DNA from: Chiayiivirga sp.
GTDB lineage: Bacteria > Pseudomonadota > Gammaproteobacteria > Xanthomonadales > Xanthomonadaceae
Assembly: GCA_022647565.1 (NCBI GenBank)
Contig: JALCLA010000003.1
Coordinates: 62,001 to 126,000, forward strand
Direction of reading: 5' to 3'
DNA length: 64,000 nt
Position numbers and translations under genes: made by a program. The notes below the pieces were generated by a model. The model saw nothing but the letters and a program-made list of their open reading frames with translations, did not search any database and was not told where the DNA came from. Of this stretch, positions 30,409 through 37,267 are shown in pieces. The number at the start of each line of letters is the position of its first letter. The stretch's first letter is position 1.

Positions 30409-32196
30409 ATGCACCGATTCCTTGCCTTGGTCTTGTTGCTGGCATCGATGACCCTGCTGGCACGCAACAAGCACGATGGCGTATCCACGCCCAGCACCGT
30501 TGGCGACGGGTTCTGGGTGGGGCCAGCCATCAGCGGCACCTGGTACGACCCGCAACGAAGCGGCGAGGGCGTGGTGTTGCAGATGTTGCCGAACGGCGCA
30601 GTCGTCGCGGTCTGGTTCACCTACCCGGCGCACGGCGAGCCTGGCGACCAGGCGTGGCTGTTGGGCCTGTCCTCGTTCGCCGACGGCAATCGCCTCGTGA
30701 TGGATTCGGTGGTGCAGCCGATCGGTGCGCGTTTCGGCGCTGACTTCGATCCGGACGACGTGATCCGCCTGCCCTGGGGGCGCTTCGAGTTCGAATTTGA
30801 CGATTGCCAGCACCTGCGTCTGCGTTACGAAGGCCCAGCCGCCTACGGCAGCGGTGAACGCCGGTTGCAGCGCTTCACGGAACTGGACGAAGTGCAATGC
30901 AGCGGCGCGCGCGACCTCCTGCCCAACGGCGCACGCGCCGCGAGTGGAATGCGCGGCAAGAGCGGCACCTGGTATGTACCGGAGCGGGCCGGGGAGGGCT
31001 GGTTGGTGGAGGAGTTCCCGGACGGCCGCAGCGGGGTTTACTGGTTCACCTTCGATGAAGCGGGGCGACAACGCTGGATTGCCGGCGTCGGTAGACGCGA
31101 CGGTGATCGGCTCAGCATCGATGCACCCTTCTTCACTCGCGGGGCACGCTTTGGCTCGGCGTTTCGCCCCGCGGACGTGCAGATCGAAACGTTCGGCTCG
31201 ATCGCGGTGCAGTTCGGCCACTGCCGTGCGATGCAACTCGATTACCACGGTTTGCGTCCGGAACTGGGCGCAGCGCGACGCGATGCCGTGCGCCTCTCGG
31301 GTGTCGCGGGCGCGCCCTGCCTTGACGCGCTGCCGGCGCCGAGCGGCGGCCTGCGTTGGACCCAGATTGGCACGTTGCCCGACGGCGGAACCTCGGAATT
31401 CGCCGCCGTGAGCCTCGGCGATCACATCTACGCTCTGGGCGGATTCAGCATGCCTCGTGCGTTTCGCCGCTACTCGCCGGCGACGCGCCAATGGACGAGC
31501 CTGCCCGATCTCCCCGAAGGCAGGCACCATCTCGCCGCATTCGCGTTCGACCAGGGCGTGTATGCGGTTGGCGGCTACCGCACCGAGACCACGCTGCCGG
31601 AGGTCGGCATGTATCGGTTCGACCTCGACGCGAACCGTTGGGCGGCCATCCCCGAGGCGCCCGGTGGCACCGCCAGCAACACCGCGCTGCTGTTCGGGCG
31701 TGCCTTTGTCGGATCGGAGGAAGGCAGCCTGCAGGAATTCGAGCCGGTGTCGCGGCGCACACGCCGGCTGCCCGCGAGCGAGGCGCCGGTCTTGCGCGAT
31801 CACTCGCAATTGGTCGCGTTCATGGACGAGATATGGATGCTGGGCGGTCGATTGCCCGAAACCGCCTTGGTCTCGATCTACGATCCGGTCAGCGGAAAGT
31901 GGCGACGCGGCCCAACGATGAATGTCGCGCGCGGCGGGTTTGCCGCGGCGGTGGTCGGCGAACGCATCGTGGTGGCCGGTGGCGAGCTCTTGTCGTCGCT
32001 TCCATCGCAGGTGCTCACGGCGACAGAAACCTATTCGGCCGGAGCGGCAAGCTGGACTCCCGGACCGGCCCTCCCGGTGGCCCTGCACGGGGTTCCCGGG
32101 GTGAACTGGCAGGGCAGGTTCCTGCTGCTGGGCGGTTCGGCGCGTGCCGGTGGCGCCGGTGGCACCGATCGGATCTACGAACTGGAACTGCCTTGA
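30409..32196 (+). CDS. Secreted Kelch-repeat protein with two GTWY-type N-terminal repeats
   Basis: About 595 residues. A signal peptide (MHRFLALVLLLASMTLLA) leads into two copies of a roughly 140-residue module, each opening SGTWYxPxRxGEGxxxxxxPxGxxxxxWFT (about residues 41 and 178) and closing on paired Cys residues. The remaining 270 residues form a Kelch beta-propeller with repeated YALGGF, YAVGGY and WMLGG blades. The role is unknown; extracytoplasmic binding or carbohydrate recognition is a guess. GGAG precedes ATG 30409; a GTG at 30397 is less likely. It is divergent from kynU. Confidence 0.82.
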   Translation: MHRFLALVLLLASMTLLARNKHDGVSTPSTVGDGFWVGPAISGTWYDPQRSGEGVVLQMLPNGAVVAVWFTYPAHGEPGDQAWLLGLSSFADGNRLVMDSVVQPIGARFGADFDPDDVIRLPWGRFEFEFDDCQHLRLRYEGPAAYGSGERRLQRFTELDEVQCSGARDLLPNGARAASGMRGKSGTWYVPERAGEGWLVEEFPDGRSGVYWFTFDEAGRQRWIAGVGRRDGDRLSIDAPFFTRGARFGSAFRPADVQIETFGSIAVQFGHCRAMQLDYHGLRPELGAARRDAVRLSGVAGAPCLDALPAPSGGLRWTQIGTLPDGGTSEFAAVSLGDHIYALGGFSMPRAFRRYSPATRQWTSLPDLPEGRHHLAAFAFDQGVYAVGGYRTETTLPEVGMYRFDLDANRWAAIPEAPGGTASNTALLFGRAFVGSEEGSLQEFEPVSRRTRRLPASEAPVLRDHSQLVAFMDEIWMLGGRLPETALVSIYDPVSGKWRRGPTMNVARGGFAAAVVGERIVVAGGELLSSLPSQVLTATETYSAGAASWTPGPALPVALHGVPGVNWQGRFLLLGGSARAGGAGGTDRIYELELP

Positions 32197-32215
32197 CGAG
32201 CCGAGTTGCGCGGAT

Positions 32216-33244
32216 TCAGCCGAGGAAGCGCGCCTGGTTCAGTCCCAGCCACTCCAGTGCGGTGCCGTGGTAGAGCCGAGCTTGCTCGGCCGGGGCCAGC
32301 TGCAAGGCGTCGATGCCCGCGCCCGGCACTTGTTCGCCCAAAGGGAAGGGATAGTCGGTGCCGAGCATGACCCGAGAAACACCGACGGTATCGAGCAGGT
32401 AACGCAGGGCGCGCTCGTCCGCCACCCACGAATCGAAATAGAGTTTCGGCAGGTATTCGCGCGGGTTGCGCGGGTTGTCGGTGGCGACCAGGTCGGGCCG
32501 CATGCGGAAGCCGTGTTCGATCCGGCCGATGGTGTAGGGAAACGATCCGCCGCCGTGCGCCAGGCACACCTTCAGCCGCGGGAACCGTTCCAGCACGCCA
32601 CCGAAGATCAGACTGCAGGCGGCGCGCGACTGCTCGGCCGGCATGCCCACCAGCCACGGCAGCCAGTACTTGGGCATCGAAGCCGTGCCCATCATGTCCC
32701 ACGGATGGATCAGGATCGCCGCGCCCAGGTCCTGCGCGGCTTCGAAGAACGGCGTCAATTCGTCCGCATCCAGATTCCAGTGCGTGTCATCGGACGGCTG
32801 GATGTGCGAACCGATCTGCACGCCCTGCAGGCCGAGCTGGTCCATGCAGCGTTCCAGCTCCTGCACTGCGAGCCGCGGCGACTGCATCGGCACGGTGCCG
32901 ATGCCGGCATAGTGGCGCGGATGCGCGCGGCAGGTGGCGGCCATGTGGTCGTTGAGCGCCTGATGCAGTTCCAGCGCGTGATGCGGCCTGGCCCAATAGC
33001 TGAACATCACCGGCACGGTGCTGATCACCTGCACCTGCACGCCGAAGCGCGCGTAATCGGCGACGCGTTCGAGCGGATCCCAGGTCTTGGACCAGATCTC
33101 GCGGAAGAACTTGCCGTCCTTGTAGATGCGCGAGCGCCCGTCATCGCCGTGATGGATCACCGGAAAGCGGTTGTCGCCGTACTTCTCGGCCAGGTTGGGC
33201 CAGTCGCGCGGCAGGTAGTGGGCGTGGGTGTCGATCTTCAGCAT
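32216..33244 (-). CDS. acmsd: 2-amino-3-carboxymuconate-6-semialdehyde decarboxylase
   Basis: This 342-residue amidohydrolase-fold metal enzyme releases CO2 from ACMS to give 2-aminomuconate semialdehyde. Metal ligands are visible: H7 and H9 in DTHAHYLP, the His of ILIHPWDMMG, the His of CLAHGGGSFPY and the Asp of GTDYPFPLGE. Start ATG 33244. The 3' part contains 21 bases (32270-32290) identical to the head of the REP at 27564, read as part of EQARLYHG. A diverged copy of the first 18 codons lies at 34005-34061. Confidence 0.94.
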   Translation of the reverse strand: MLKIDTHAHYLPRDWPNLAEKYGDNRFPVIHHGDDGRSRIYKDGKFFREIWSKTWDPLERVADYARFGVQVQVISTVPVMFSYWARPHHALELHQALNDHMAATCRAHPRHYAGIGTVPMQSPRLAVQELERCMDQLGLQGVQIGSHIQPSDDTHWNLDADELTPFFEAAQDLGAAILIHPWDMMGTASMPKYWLPWLVGMPAEQSRAACSLIFGGVLERFPRLKVCLAHGGGSFPYTIGRIEHGFRMRPDLVATDNPRNPREYLPKLYFDSWVADERALRYLLDTVGVSRVMLGTDYPFPLGEQVPGAGIDALQLAPAEQARLYHGTALEWLGLNQARFLG

Positions 33245-33267
33245 GGGGGCGGTTGGATGCGTTGCGA

Positions 33268-33477
33268 TCAAGGCTTTGCCGGGTACGGCGGGCGTGGCTC
33301 GTGAACCCGGTCGACCGTTGCGGGCGCGACGAGTTCGATGATGCCTTCGCGCACGATGACAAGCTCGGTATGGGTGGCTGCCGCCACATCGCGTGCACGC
33401 ACGGCGGCGCGCCGCAACGCCGCGAATGAATGCCGAAGATCCGGGTCCTTGGCATGTTCGATGGGAAGCGGGTTCAT
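33268..33477 (-). CDS. Small putative antitoxin coupled to a zeta-like kinase
   Basis: 69 residues (MNPLPIEHAKDPDLRHSFAA start) with a helical middle (LRRAAVRARDVAAATHTELV) and a short strand VIVREGIIELV. Its ATG overlaps the stop of the kinase gene (ATGA), and it lies just upstream of acmsd on the same strand. Small proteins of this pattern accompany zeta-toxin-family kinases, so an antitoxin or partner role is inferred from context. No DNA-binding motif is obvious. Confidence 0.6.
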   Translation of the reverse strand: MNPLPIEHAKDPDLRHSFAALRRAAVRARDVAAATHTELVIVREGIIELVAPATVDRVHEPRPPYPAKP

Positions 33478-33983
33478 GGTTCCTTGCTCCAGTCCAGCAG
33501 GGTCGGTTCCGCACCGGCATTGTCGTACAAGACCCAGGTATCCGCCGCTGGCGCGTAAAGGCGGTGGAAATTGCGCAAGCCCGCAGCGAAACGCCGGCGA
33601 ATCACGTCTTCGGGGATTGCATGGCCGCCTTGCTTCACCCGTTGCGCCACGCGCGCAATCGCGGCGTCTGCCGAAGGCAGGCTGAGGAAGATCAGTTTCA
33701 CCAGATAGCCGGCTGCGTGCCAGCGTTTGATGTGGCGCAGATAGCCGCTGCCGGACAGGGTGGTCTCGAACGCGAAGCTCTCGTTCGCCCTGAAGTGGCG
33801 CTCCAGTTCCTGAAGCATCAGCCTGCCGGCCGTGATCGCGGCGGTCTCCGGCGCAAACGGCGACAAACCGGCCGCGATCAGGTCGGCGTTGACGAACACC
33901 GGGCAGTCGGCCTCGTTCGGCAGGAACTCGCGGGCGAAAGTGGTCTTCCCCGCGCCATTGGGACCGGCAATGATCAGGATGCG
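33474..33983 (-). pseudogene. Zeta-toxin-like P-loop kinase with a damaged start
   Basis: The frame reads RILIIAGPNGAGKTTFAREF, then VNADLIAAGLSP, FAFETTLSGSGYLRHI and VIRRRFAAGLRNF. This is a zeta/AAA_33-type kinase of about 170 residues with an intact P-loop. However, no ATG, GTG or TTG lies between the preceding TGA (34007-34005) and the P-loop. An ATG at 33987 sits in another frame; a 2-base loss (ATGCCGC then ATC) would explain it. The in-frame GTG at 33899 omits the P-loop. It is either a pseudogene or uses a rare start such as CTG 33977. Confidence 0.65.
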
Positions 33984-34004
33984 GCATGACTGGCTATTCG
34001 ATGG

Positions 34005-34061
34005 TCATTGCAGCGGCCAGTCGTGCGGGAGGTATTGGGCATGGGTGTCGATTTTGAGCAT
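34005..34061 (-). pseudogene. Truncated duplicate of the acmsd 5' end
   Basis: The reverse strand reads MLKIDTHAQYLPHDWPLQ then stop, matching the first residues of ACMSD (MLKIDTHAHYLPRDWP). Over 48 bases it differs from the intact gene at 6 positions. It ends directly before the zeta-like kinase frame. It is a remnant of a second or earlier acmsd. Confidence 0.85.
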
Positions 34062-34150
34062 GGTGTCAGCCTACGGTTTCTGGTTGATCGGTCGCGGTGA
34101 ACAGGGCGGCCTCGAAGCTGGCCCAGGCGGATTGGCGCAGGGTGGCGGCG

Positions 34151-34430
34151 GCCGCTGCGTGTGTTGCCGACCGCATTGGCGACCGGCTTGTACTTGTCGT
34201 GCCCCAGATGCTCGGTCATCTCGGCATCCAGCGCCTTCTCGACCAACAGCTTCGTCAGCTGCTTGAGCAGGCCGTTCTCGCCGATCAGGTCTTCAGGCTT
34301 CCTGTAGTTAGCCAACAGGCCAGACAACAGCTCGTCGGGTACCTCGTGCTTGCGAATGGTCATTGCATCTCCGGGCGTTGCGGCAGTTTCCCGCCAGTGG
34401 CCCGTTTATACAAAATCTAGGACAGTCCCC
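34151..34430 (-). mobile_element. IS256-family insertion sequence fragment
   Basis: The left end is GGGGACTGTCCTAGATTTTG, resembling an IS256-family terminal repeat. It is followed by ATG 34363 and about 71 residues typical of the transposase N-terminus (DELLSGLLANYRKPEDLIGE, then GLLKQLTKLLVEKALDAEMT, EHLGHDKYKPVAN). The catalytic DDE part and the right end are missing. The insertion cuts the HEPN gene at 34431. Confidence 0.85.
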
Positions 34431-34712
34431 GCGCCAGACCTCGGGGCCGAGGCCGAGCGTATTCGGCAGCACCTGGAACACGATGTAGCGATGGCGTGCG
34501 CGATACCCGTGGCGGCGCAATGCGGCGAGGCCGAACGCGTGCGCGGCGTTGTAGGCCAGGTCGAAACGGCTGTCCAGCGACAGGGTGTCGATCTTCGCAT
34601 CGGCAAGGCGCGCCCGTCCGGAGCGCAGCAGGCCGGCGATTTCATTGGCATCCGCAGGCTCGGCAGCCAGTGGCTTGCCCGCGCCCGCCCGATTCTCAAG
34701 CGACGAGGTCAT
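34431..34712 (-). pseudogene. HEPN-domain toxin, truncated by the IS fragment
   Basis: The first 94 residues of a HEPN protein remain (EIAGLLRSGRARLADAKIDT, RFDLAYNAAHAFGLAALR, RYIVFQVLPNTLGLGPEVWR). They are then fused to IS sequence and stop at 34308. The C-terminal helix that carries the RNase motif in HEPN toxins is lost. The start overlaps the end of the nucleotidyltransferase gene by 17 bases, the standard layout of MNT-HEPN toxin-antitoxin pairs. Confidence 0.8.
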
Positions 34713-35340
34713 GCTCGCCTCCGATCAACCAGATCCGAGGCTGGGTCAGCACGCGGGTGACGAAACTATTGCCGTCGGCGATGCGCTTGCGCAATTCGTC
34801 GCGGGTGTAGAGGGAGGGATTGATCTCGCGGCCGAGCTGTTCCATCAGCGGATGCAGGGCGGCCATGGCATCGGCATAGGTCAGTGCGTCCGCGACCAGC
34901 ATCAGGTCGATGTCGCTGGCGGCGGTGTCGCTGCCTTTGGCCACCGAGCCATAGACGAACGCGGCGTGCAGGCGATCGGCCAGCGGTGCCAGTGCTTCGC
35001 GAAGCGGGGCGGCCAGGCCGAAGGTCTTGCGCACGATGGCGGCCAGCTCGTCGTGGATCGGGCTGGCCGGGTTGGCGCGATACAGCTTCTGCTTGCCGAC
35101 GTGCTCCACCGTGAGCAATCCGCTGCCTGCCAGACGGGCGATTTCGCGTTGCACCGCACCGCTGCCGGCGCCGGTGGTCTGGATCAACTCGCTGATGCTG
35201 TAGCTGCGCTCGGGCTCTCCAAAAATGCAGGTGAGCACGCGCCGTTGGGTCGCCGTGAACAAGGCATCGGACAGGCTGGCGCTTGCGTAGCGTGCAGCGG
35301 CTTCGCTGACGCGGGGGGGATTGGCGGCCTTGTTGCCCAT
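34696..35340 (-). CDS. HTH-nucleotidyltransferase (MNT) antitoxin, orphaned
   Basis: 214 residues from ATG 35340. The N-terminal winged HTH (LFTATQRRVLTCIFGEPE, then SISELIQTTGAGSGAVQREI) is followed by a minimal nucleotidyltransferase domain with GSVAKGSDTAASDIDLMLVAD. MNT proteins neutralise HEPN toxins by AMP-ylation, and the fused HTH suggests self-repression. Its toxin partner is truncated, so it is probably orphaned. A perfect palindrome covers its start codon. An upstream TTG (35376) is possible but less likely. Confidence 0.85.
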   Translation of the reverse strand: MGNKAANPPRVSEAAARYASASLSDALFTATQRRVLTCIFGEPERSYSISELIQTTGAGSGAVQREIARLAGSGLLTVEHVGKQKLYRANPASPIHDELAAIVRKTFGLAAPLREALAPLADRLHAAFVYGSVAKGSDTAASDIDLMLVADALTYADAMAALHPLMEQLGREINPSLYTRDELRKRIADGNSFVTRVLTQPRIWLIGGEHDLVA

Positions 35341-35363
35341 TTTGGGCAAGATAATGCCCAAAA
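35340..35363. promoter_or_regulatory. Perfect inverted repeat at the MNT start: candidate operator
   Basis: TTTTGGGCA (35340-35348) and TGCCCAAAA (35355-35363) are perfect 9-bp arms with a 6-base spacer, abutting the ATG of the HTH-nucleotidyltransferase gene. This is the position expected for autorepression by its own HTH. Confidence 0.65.
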
Positions 35364-35379
35364 CGGGCAGACGCAAGCG

Positions 35380-35913
35380 TCAGGACGCCTCAGCTGCCTC
35401 GTATCGGGCCGGCGCAGGATTCAGGTTTCCGCAGGATTTGCAGGTGCGCAGTTCGCGGCTGCGATAGAAACGCTCGAACACCGCGAGGAAATCCTGCTCG
35501 ACGTTGTTGAGCACGAAGGATTCGATGTAGAGCTGTGCGTTGCACTGTTCGCAGTACCAGATCAGGCTGTCCTGCTCGTGCGGCAGGCGCTTGCGTTCCA
35601 CCACGAGACCGACCGAATCCGGGCCGCGCTGCGGCGAGTGCGGCACTCCGGGTGGCAGGTAGAACACTTCGCCGGCCCGGATCGGGATGTCGCGCACTTT
35701 CCCGTGCTCCTGCACCTTCAACACCATCTCGCCTTCAAGCTGGTAGAAGAATTCGGGGCCCTCCTCGCGGTGGTAGTCGGTGCGTTGGTTCGGACCGCCC
35801 ACCACCATCACGATGAAATCGCCGTCATAGATGCACTTGTTGCCCACCGGCGGCTTGAGCAGGTGGCGGTGTTCCTCGATCCAGCGCTGGAAGTCGATTG
35901 GTGGCAGCAACAT
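35380..35913 (-). CDS. haao: 3-hydroxyanthranilate 3,4-dioxygenase
   Basis: This 177-residue cupin opens the aromatic ring of 3-hydroxyanthranilate to aminocarboxymuconate semialdehyde. The iron ligands are H48 and E54 in [18 protein letters not shown] and H92 in [10 protein letters not shown]-terminal rubredoxin-like site [11 protein letters not shown]...TCKSCG is present, as in bacterial enzymes. ATG 35913 follows AAGGAG. It is separated from acmsd by the toxin-antitoxin debris at 33268-35340, and from the deaminase gene by a palindromic element. Confidence 0.95.
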   Translation of the reverse strand: MLLPPIDFQRWIEEHRHLLKPPVGNKCIYDGDFIVMVVGGPNQRTDYHREEGPEFFYQLEGEMVLKVQEHGKVRDIPIRAGEVFYLPPGVPHSPQRGPDSVGLVVERKRLPHEQDSLIWYCEQCNAQLYIESFVLNNVEQDFLAVFERFYRSRELRTCKSCGNLNPAPARYEAAEAS

Positions 35914-35938
35914 GTCGGCGTTCTCCTTGTCCCCAACC

Positions 35939-36070
35939 TTATTGAGACTTGCGCAAGTGATTGACGTGATGCCTTGCCTTCGTAGAGCGGGGCTTGTCCT
36001 GCTCAGGCCGGGCAAGCCTGCCTCTACAACGGCTCATCGCCGTGGCAATCAATCTGGCGCGTCTCAATAA
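35939..36070. repeat. TTATTGAGAC-ended element enclosing a GTAG REP pair
   Basis: The left end is TTATTGAGACTTGCGCAAG, followed by TGATTGACG. The right end reads, inverted, TTATTGAGACGCGCCAGATT. Inside lies a GTAG REP pair (35982-36027; GTAGAGCGGGGCTTG and, inverted, GTAGAGGCAGGCTTG) instead of the CCTTCGACTTCG core of other copies. The right end supplies the TGA stop of the deaminase gene (36066-36064). Confidence 0.75.
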
Positions 36071-36516
36071 CCCTCCCCCGCGTGCGGAGGAGAGGATAGA
36101 CGGGCGATGCATTTGAGTTCGATCGCGATCGGTGTCGGCAGGGCGGTGATGCCGAGCGTGGTACGGCAGGGTGCCGTGGCCGGATCGGGAAAGTGTTCGG
36201 CCCAGATCGCGCTGTAGGTCTTGAAATCGCGCGCCATGTCGGTGAGGTAAACGGTGACGTCGACCAGGTCTTCCCAGCGCGCGCCACTGGCTTCAAGCAC
36301 GGCGCGCACGTTCGCGAACACCTGGCGCGTCTGCGCGGCAATGTCGTAGTGGCGCAGGCGGCCGTCGGCGAAATACTCGTTGCCGGGAATGACATCGCTG
36401 CCCGGTGTACGGGGCCCGATGCCGGAGAGGAACAGCAGTTCACCGACCCGACGCGCGTGCGGGTAGCTGCCGACGGGCCTGGGTGCGGCATCGGTGCGGA
36501 TGACGGTCTCGTTCAT
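36064..36516 (-). CDS. amnD: 2-aminomuconate deaminase (RidA family)
   Basis: This 150-residue YjgF/RidA-fold protein carries FLSGIGPRTPG, QTRQVFANVRAVLEASGARW, DVTVYLTDMARDF and CRTTLGITALP. In kynurenine clusters this family hydrolyses 2-aminomuconate to 4-oxalocrotonate and ammonia. Start ATG 36516 overlaps the carbonic anhydrase stop. The C-terminal tail (RLSSPPHAGEGY) is encoded by a dispersed C-rich palindrome and then by the TIR element that provides the stop, so it is probably not part of the native fold. Confidence 0.9.
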   Translation of the reverse strand: MNETVIRTDAAPRPVGSYPHARRVGELLFLSGIGPRTPGSDVIPGNEYFADGRLRHYDIAAQTRQVFANVRAVLEASGARWEDLVDVTVYLTDMARDFKTYSAIWAEHFPDPATAPCRTTLGITALPTPIAIELKCIARLSSPPHAGEGY

Positions 36517-37175
36517 GGCGCGGTGTGTCCGGTGCGAATCGCTTCGATGGCGGCGGCATAGGCCGCAGAGGCATCTTCGGGCGCATCCACGCCGAAGCCC
36601 AGTTCGCGGATGCGACCATCGAGCAGGCCGTAGATCCAGCCATGCACGGAGAGCGGCTGGCCGCGGGCCCAGGCGTCCTGCACCACCGTGGTCTGGCAAA
36701 CGTTGATGACCTGCTCGATCACGTTGATCTCGCACAACACGGCGTGGCGCAGCGATTCGAGCTCGATGCCGGCCAGCAGGTCGGCATGCTTTAGCGCCAC
36801 GTCGCCCACGTGTCGCAGCCAGTTGTCGGCGAGGCCGACGCGCGTGCCGGTGAGTACGGCATGCACGCCGCCGCAGCCGTAGTGGCCGCAGACGATGATG
36901 TGCTTGACCTTGAGGATGTCGACCGCGAATTGCATTACCGACAGGCAGTTGAGGTCGCCATGCGACATCACGTTGGCCACGTTGCGATGCACGAAGACCT
37001 CGCCCGGTGCCAACCCCGTCACCTGGTTGGCAGGCACGCGCGAATCGGAACAGCCGATCCACAGGTACTCCGGTGCCTGCTGGCGCGAGAGCTTCTTGAA
37101 GAACTCCGGGTCCTCGGCTCGCATCTTGGCGGCCCAGGCCTTGTTGCTGTCGAGCAGCGGCTTGAGTTGGGACAT
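36513..37175 (-). CDS. can: Beta-carbonic anhydrase
   Basis: This 220-residue zinc enzyme interconverts CO2 and bicarbonate. The zinc ligands are the Cys and the adjacent Asp/Arg dyad in IGCSDSRVPANQ, and the His and Cys in CGHYGCGG. Length and the AEDPEFFKKLSRQQAPEYLW opening match E. coli Can. It is embedded in the aminomuconate block: 92 bases after the dehydrogenase gene and overlapping the deaminase start (ATGA). Co-expression with the CO2-releasing decarboxylase is likely. Confidence 0.95.
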   Translation of the reverse strand: MSQLKPLLDSNKAWAAKMRAEDPEFFKKLSRQQAPEYLWIGCSDSRVPANQVTGLAPGEVFVHRNVANVMSHGDLNCLSVMQFAVDILKVKHIIVCGHYGCGGVHAVLTGTRVGLADNWLRHVGDVALKHADLLAGIELESLRHAVLCEINVIEQVINVCQTTVVQDAWARGQPLSVHGWIYGLLDGRIRELGFGVDAPEDASAAYAAAIEAIRTGHTAP

Positions 37176-37267
37176 TACGGGGCGGCTCCGAACAGGTGAT
37201 GCATGCGACTCCGGCCGCTTGGGGCCAGGCGATGCGGTGTGGCGGAGGTCAAGCGATTCATGCGGTT

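Noticed and set aside
34069-34186. Small open frame (36 codons) between the IS fragment and the acmsd remnant
   Set aside because: It begins inside IS sequence in another frame, and its tail matches no family I recognise; it may be the end of a lost gene but cannot be supported.
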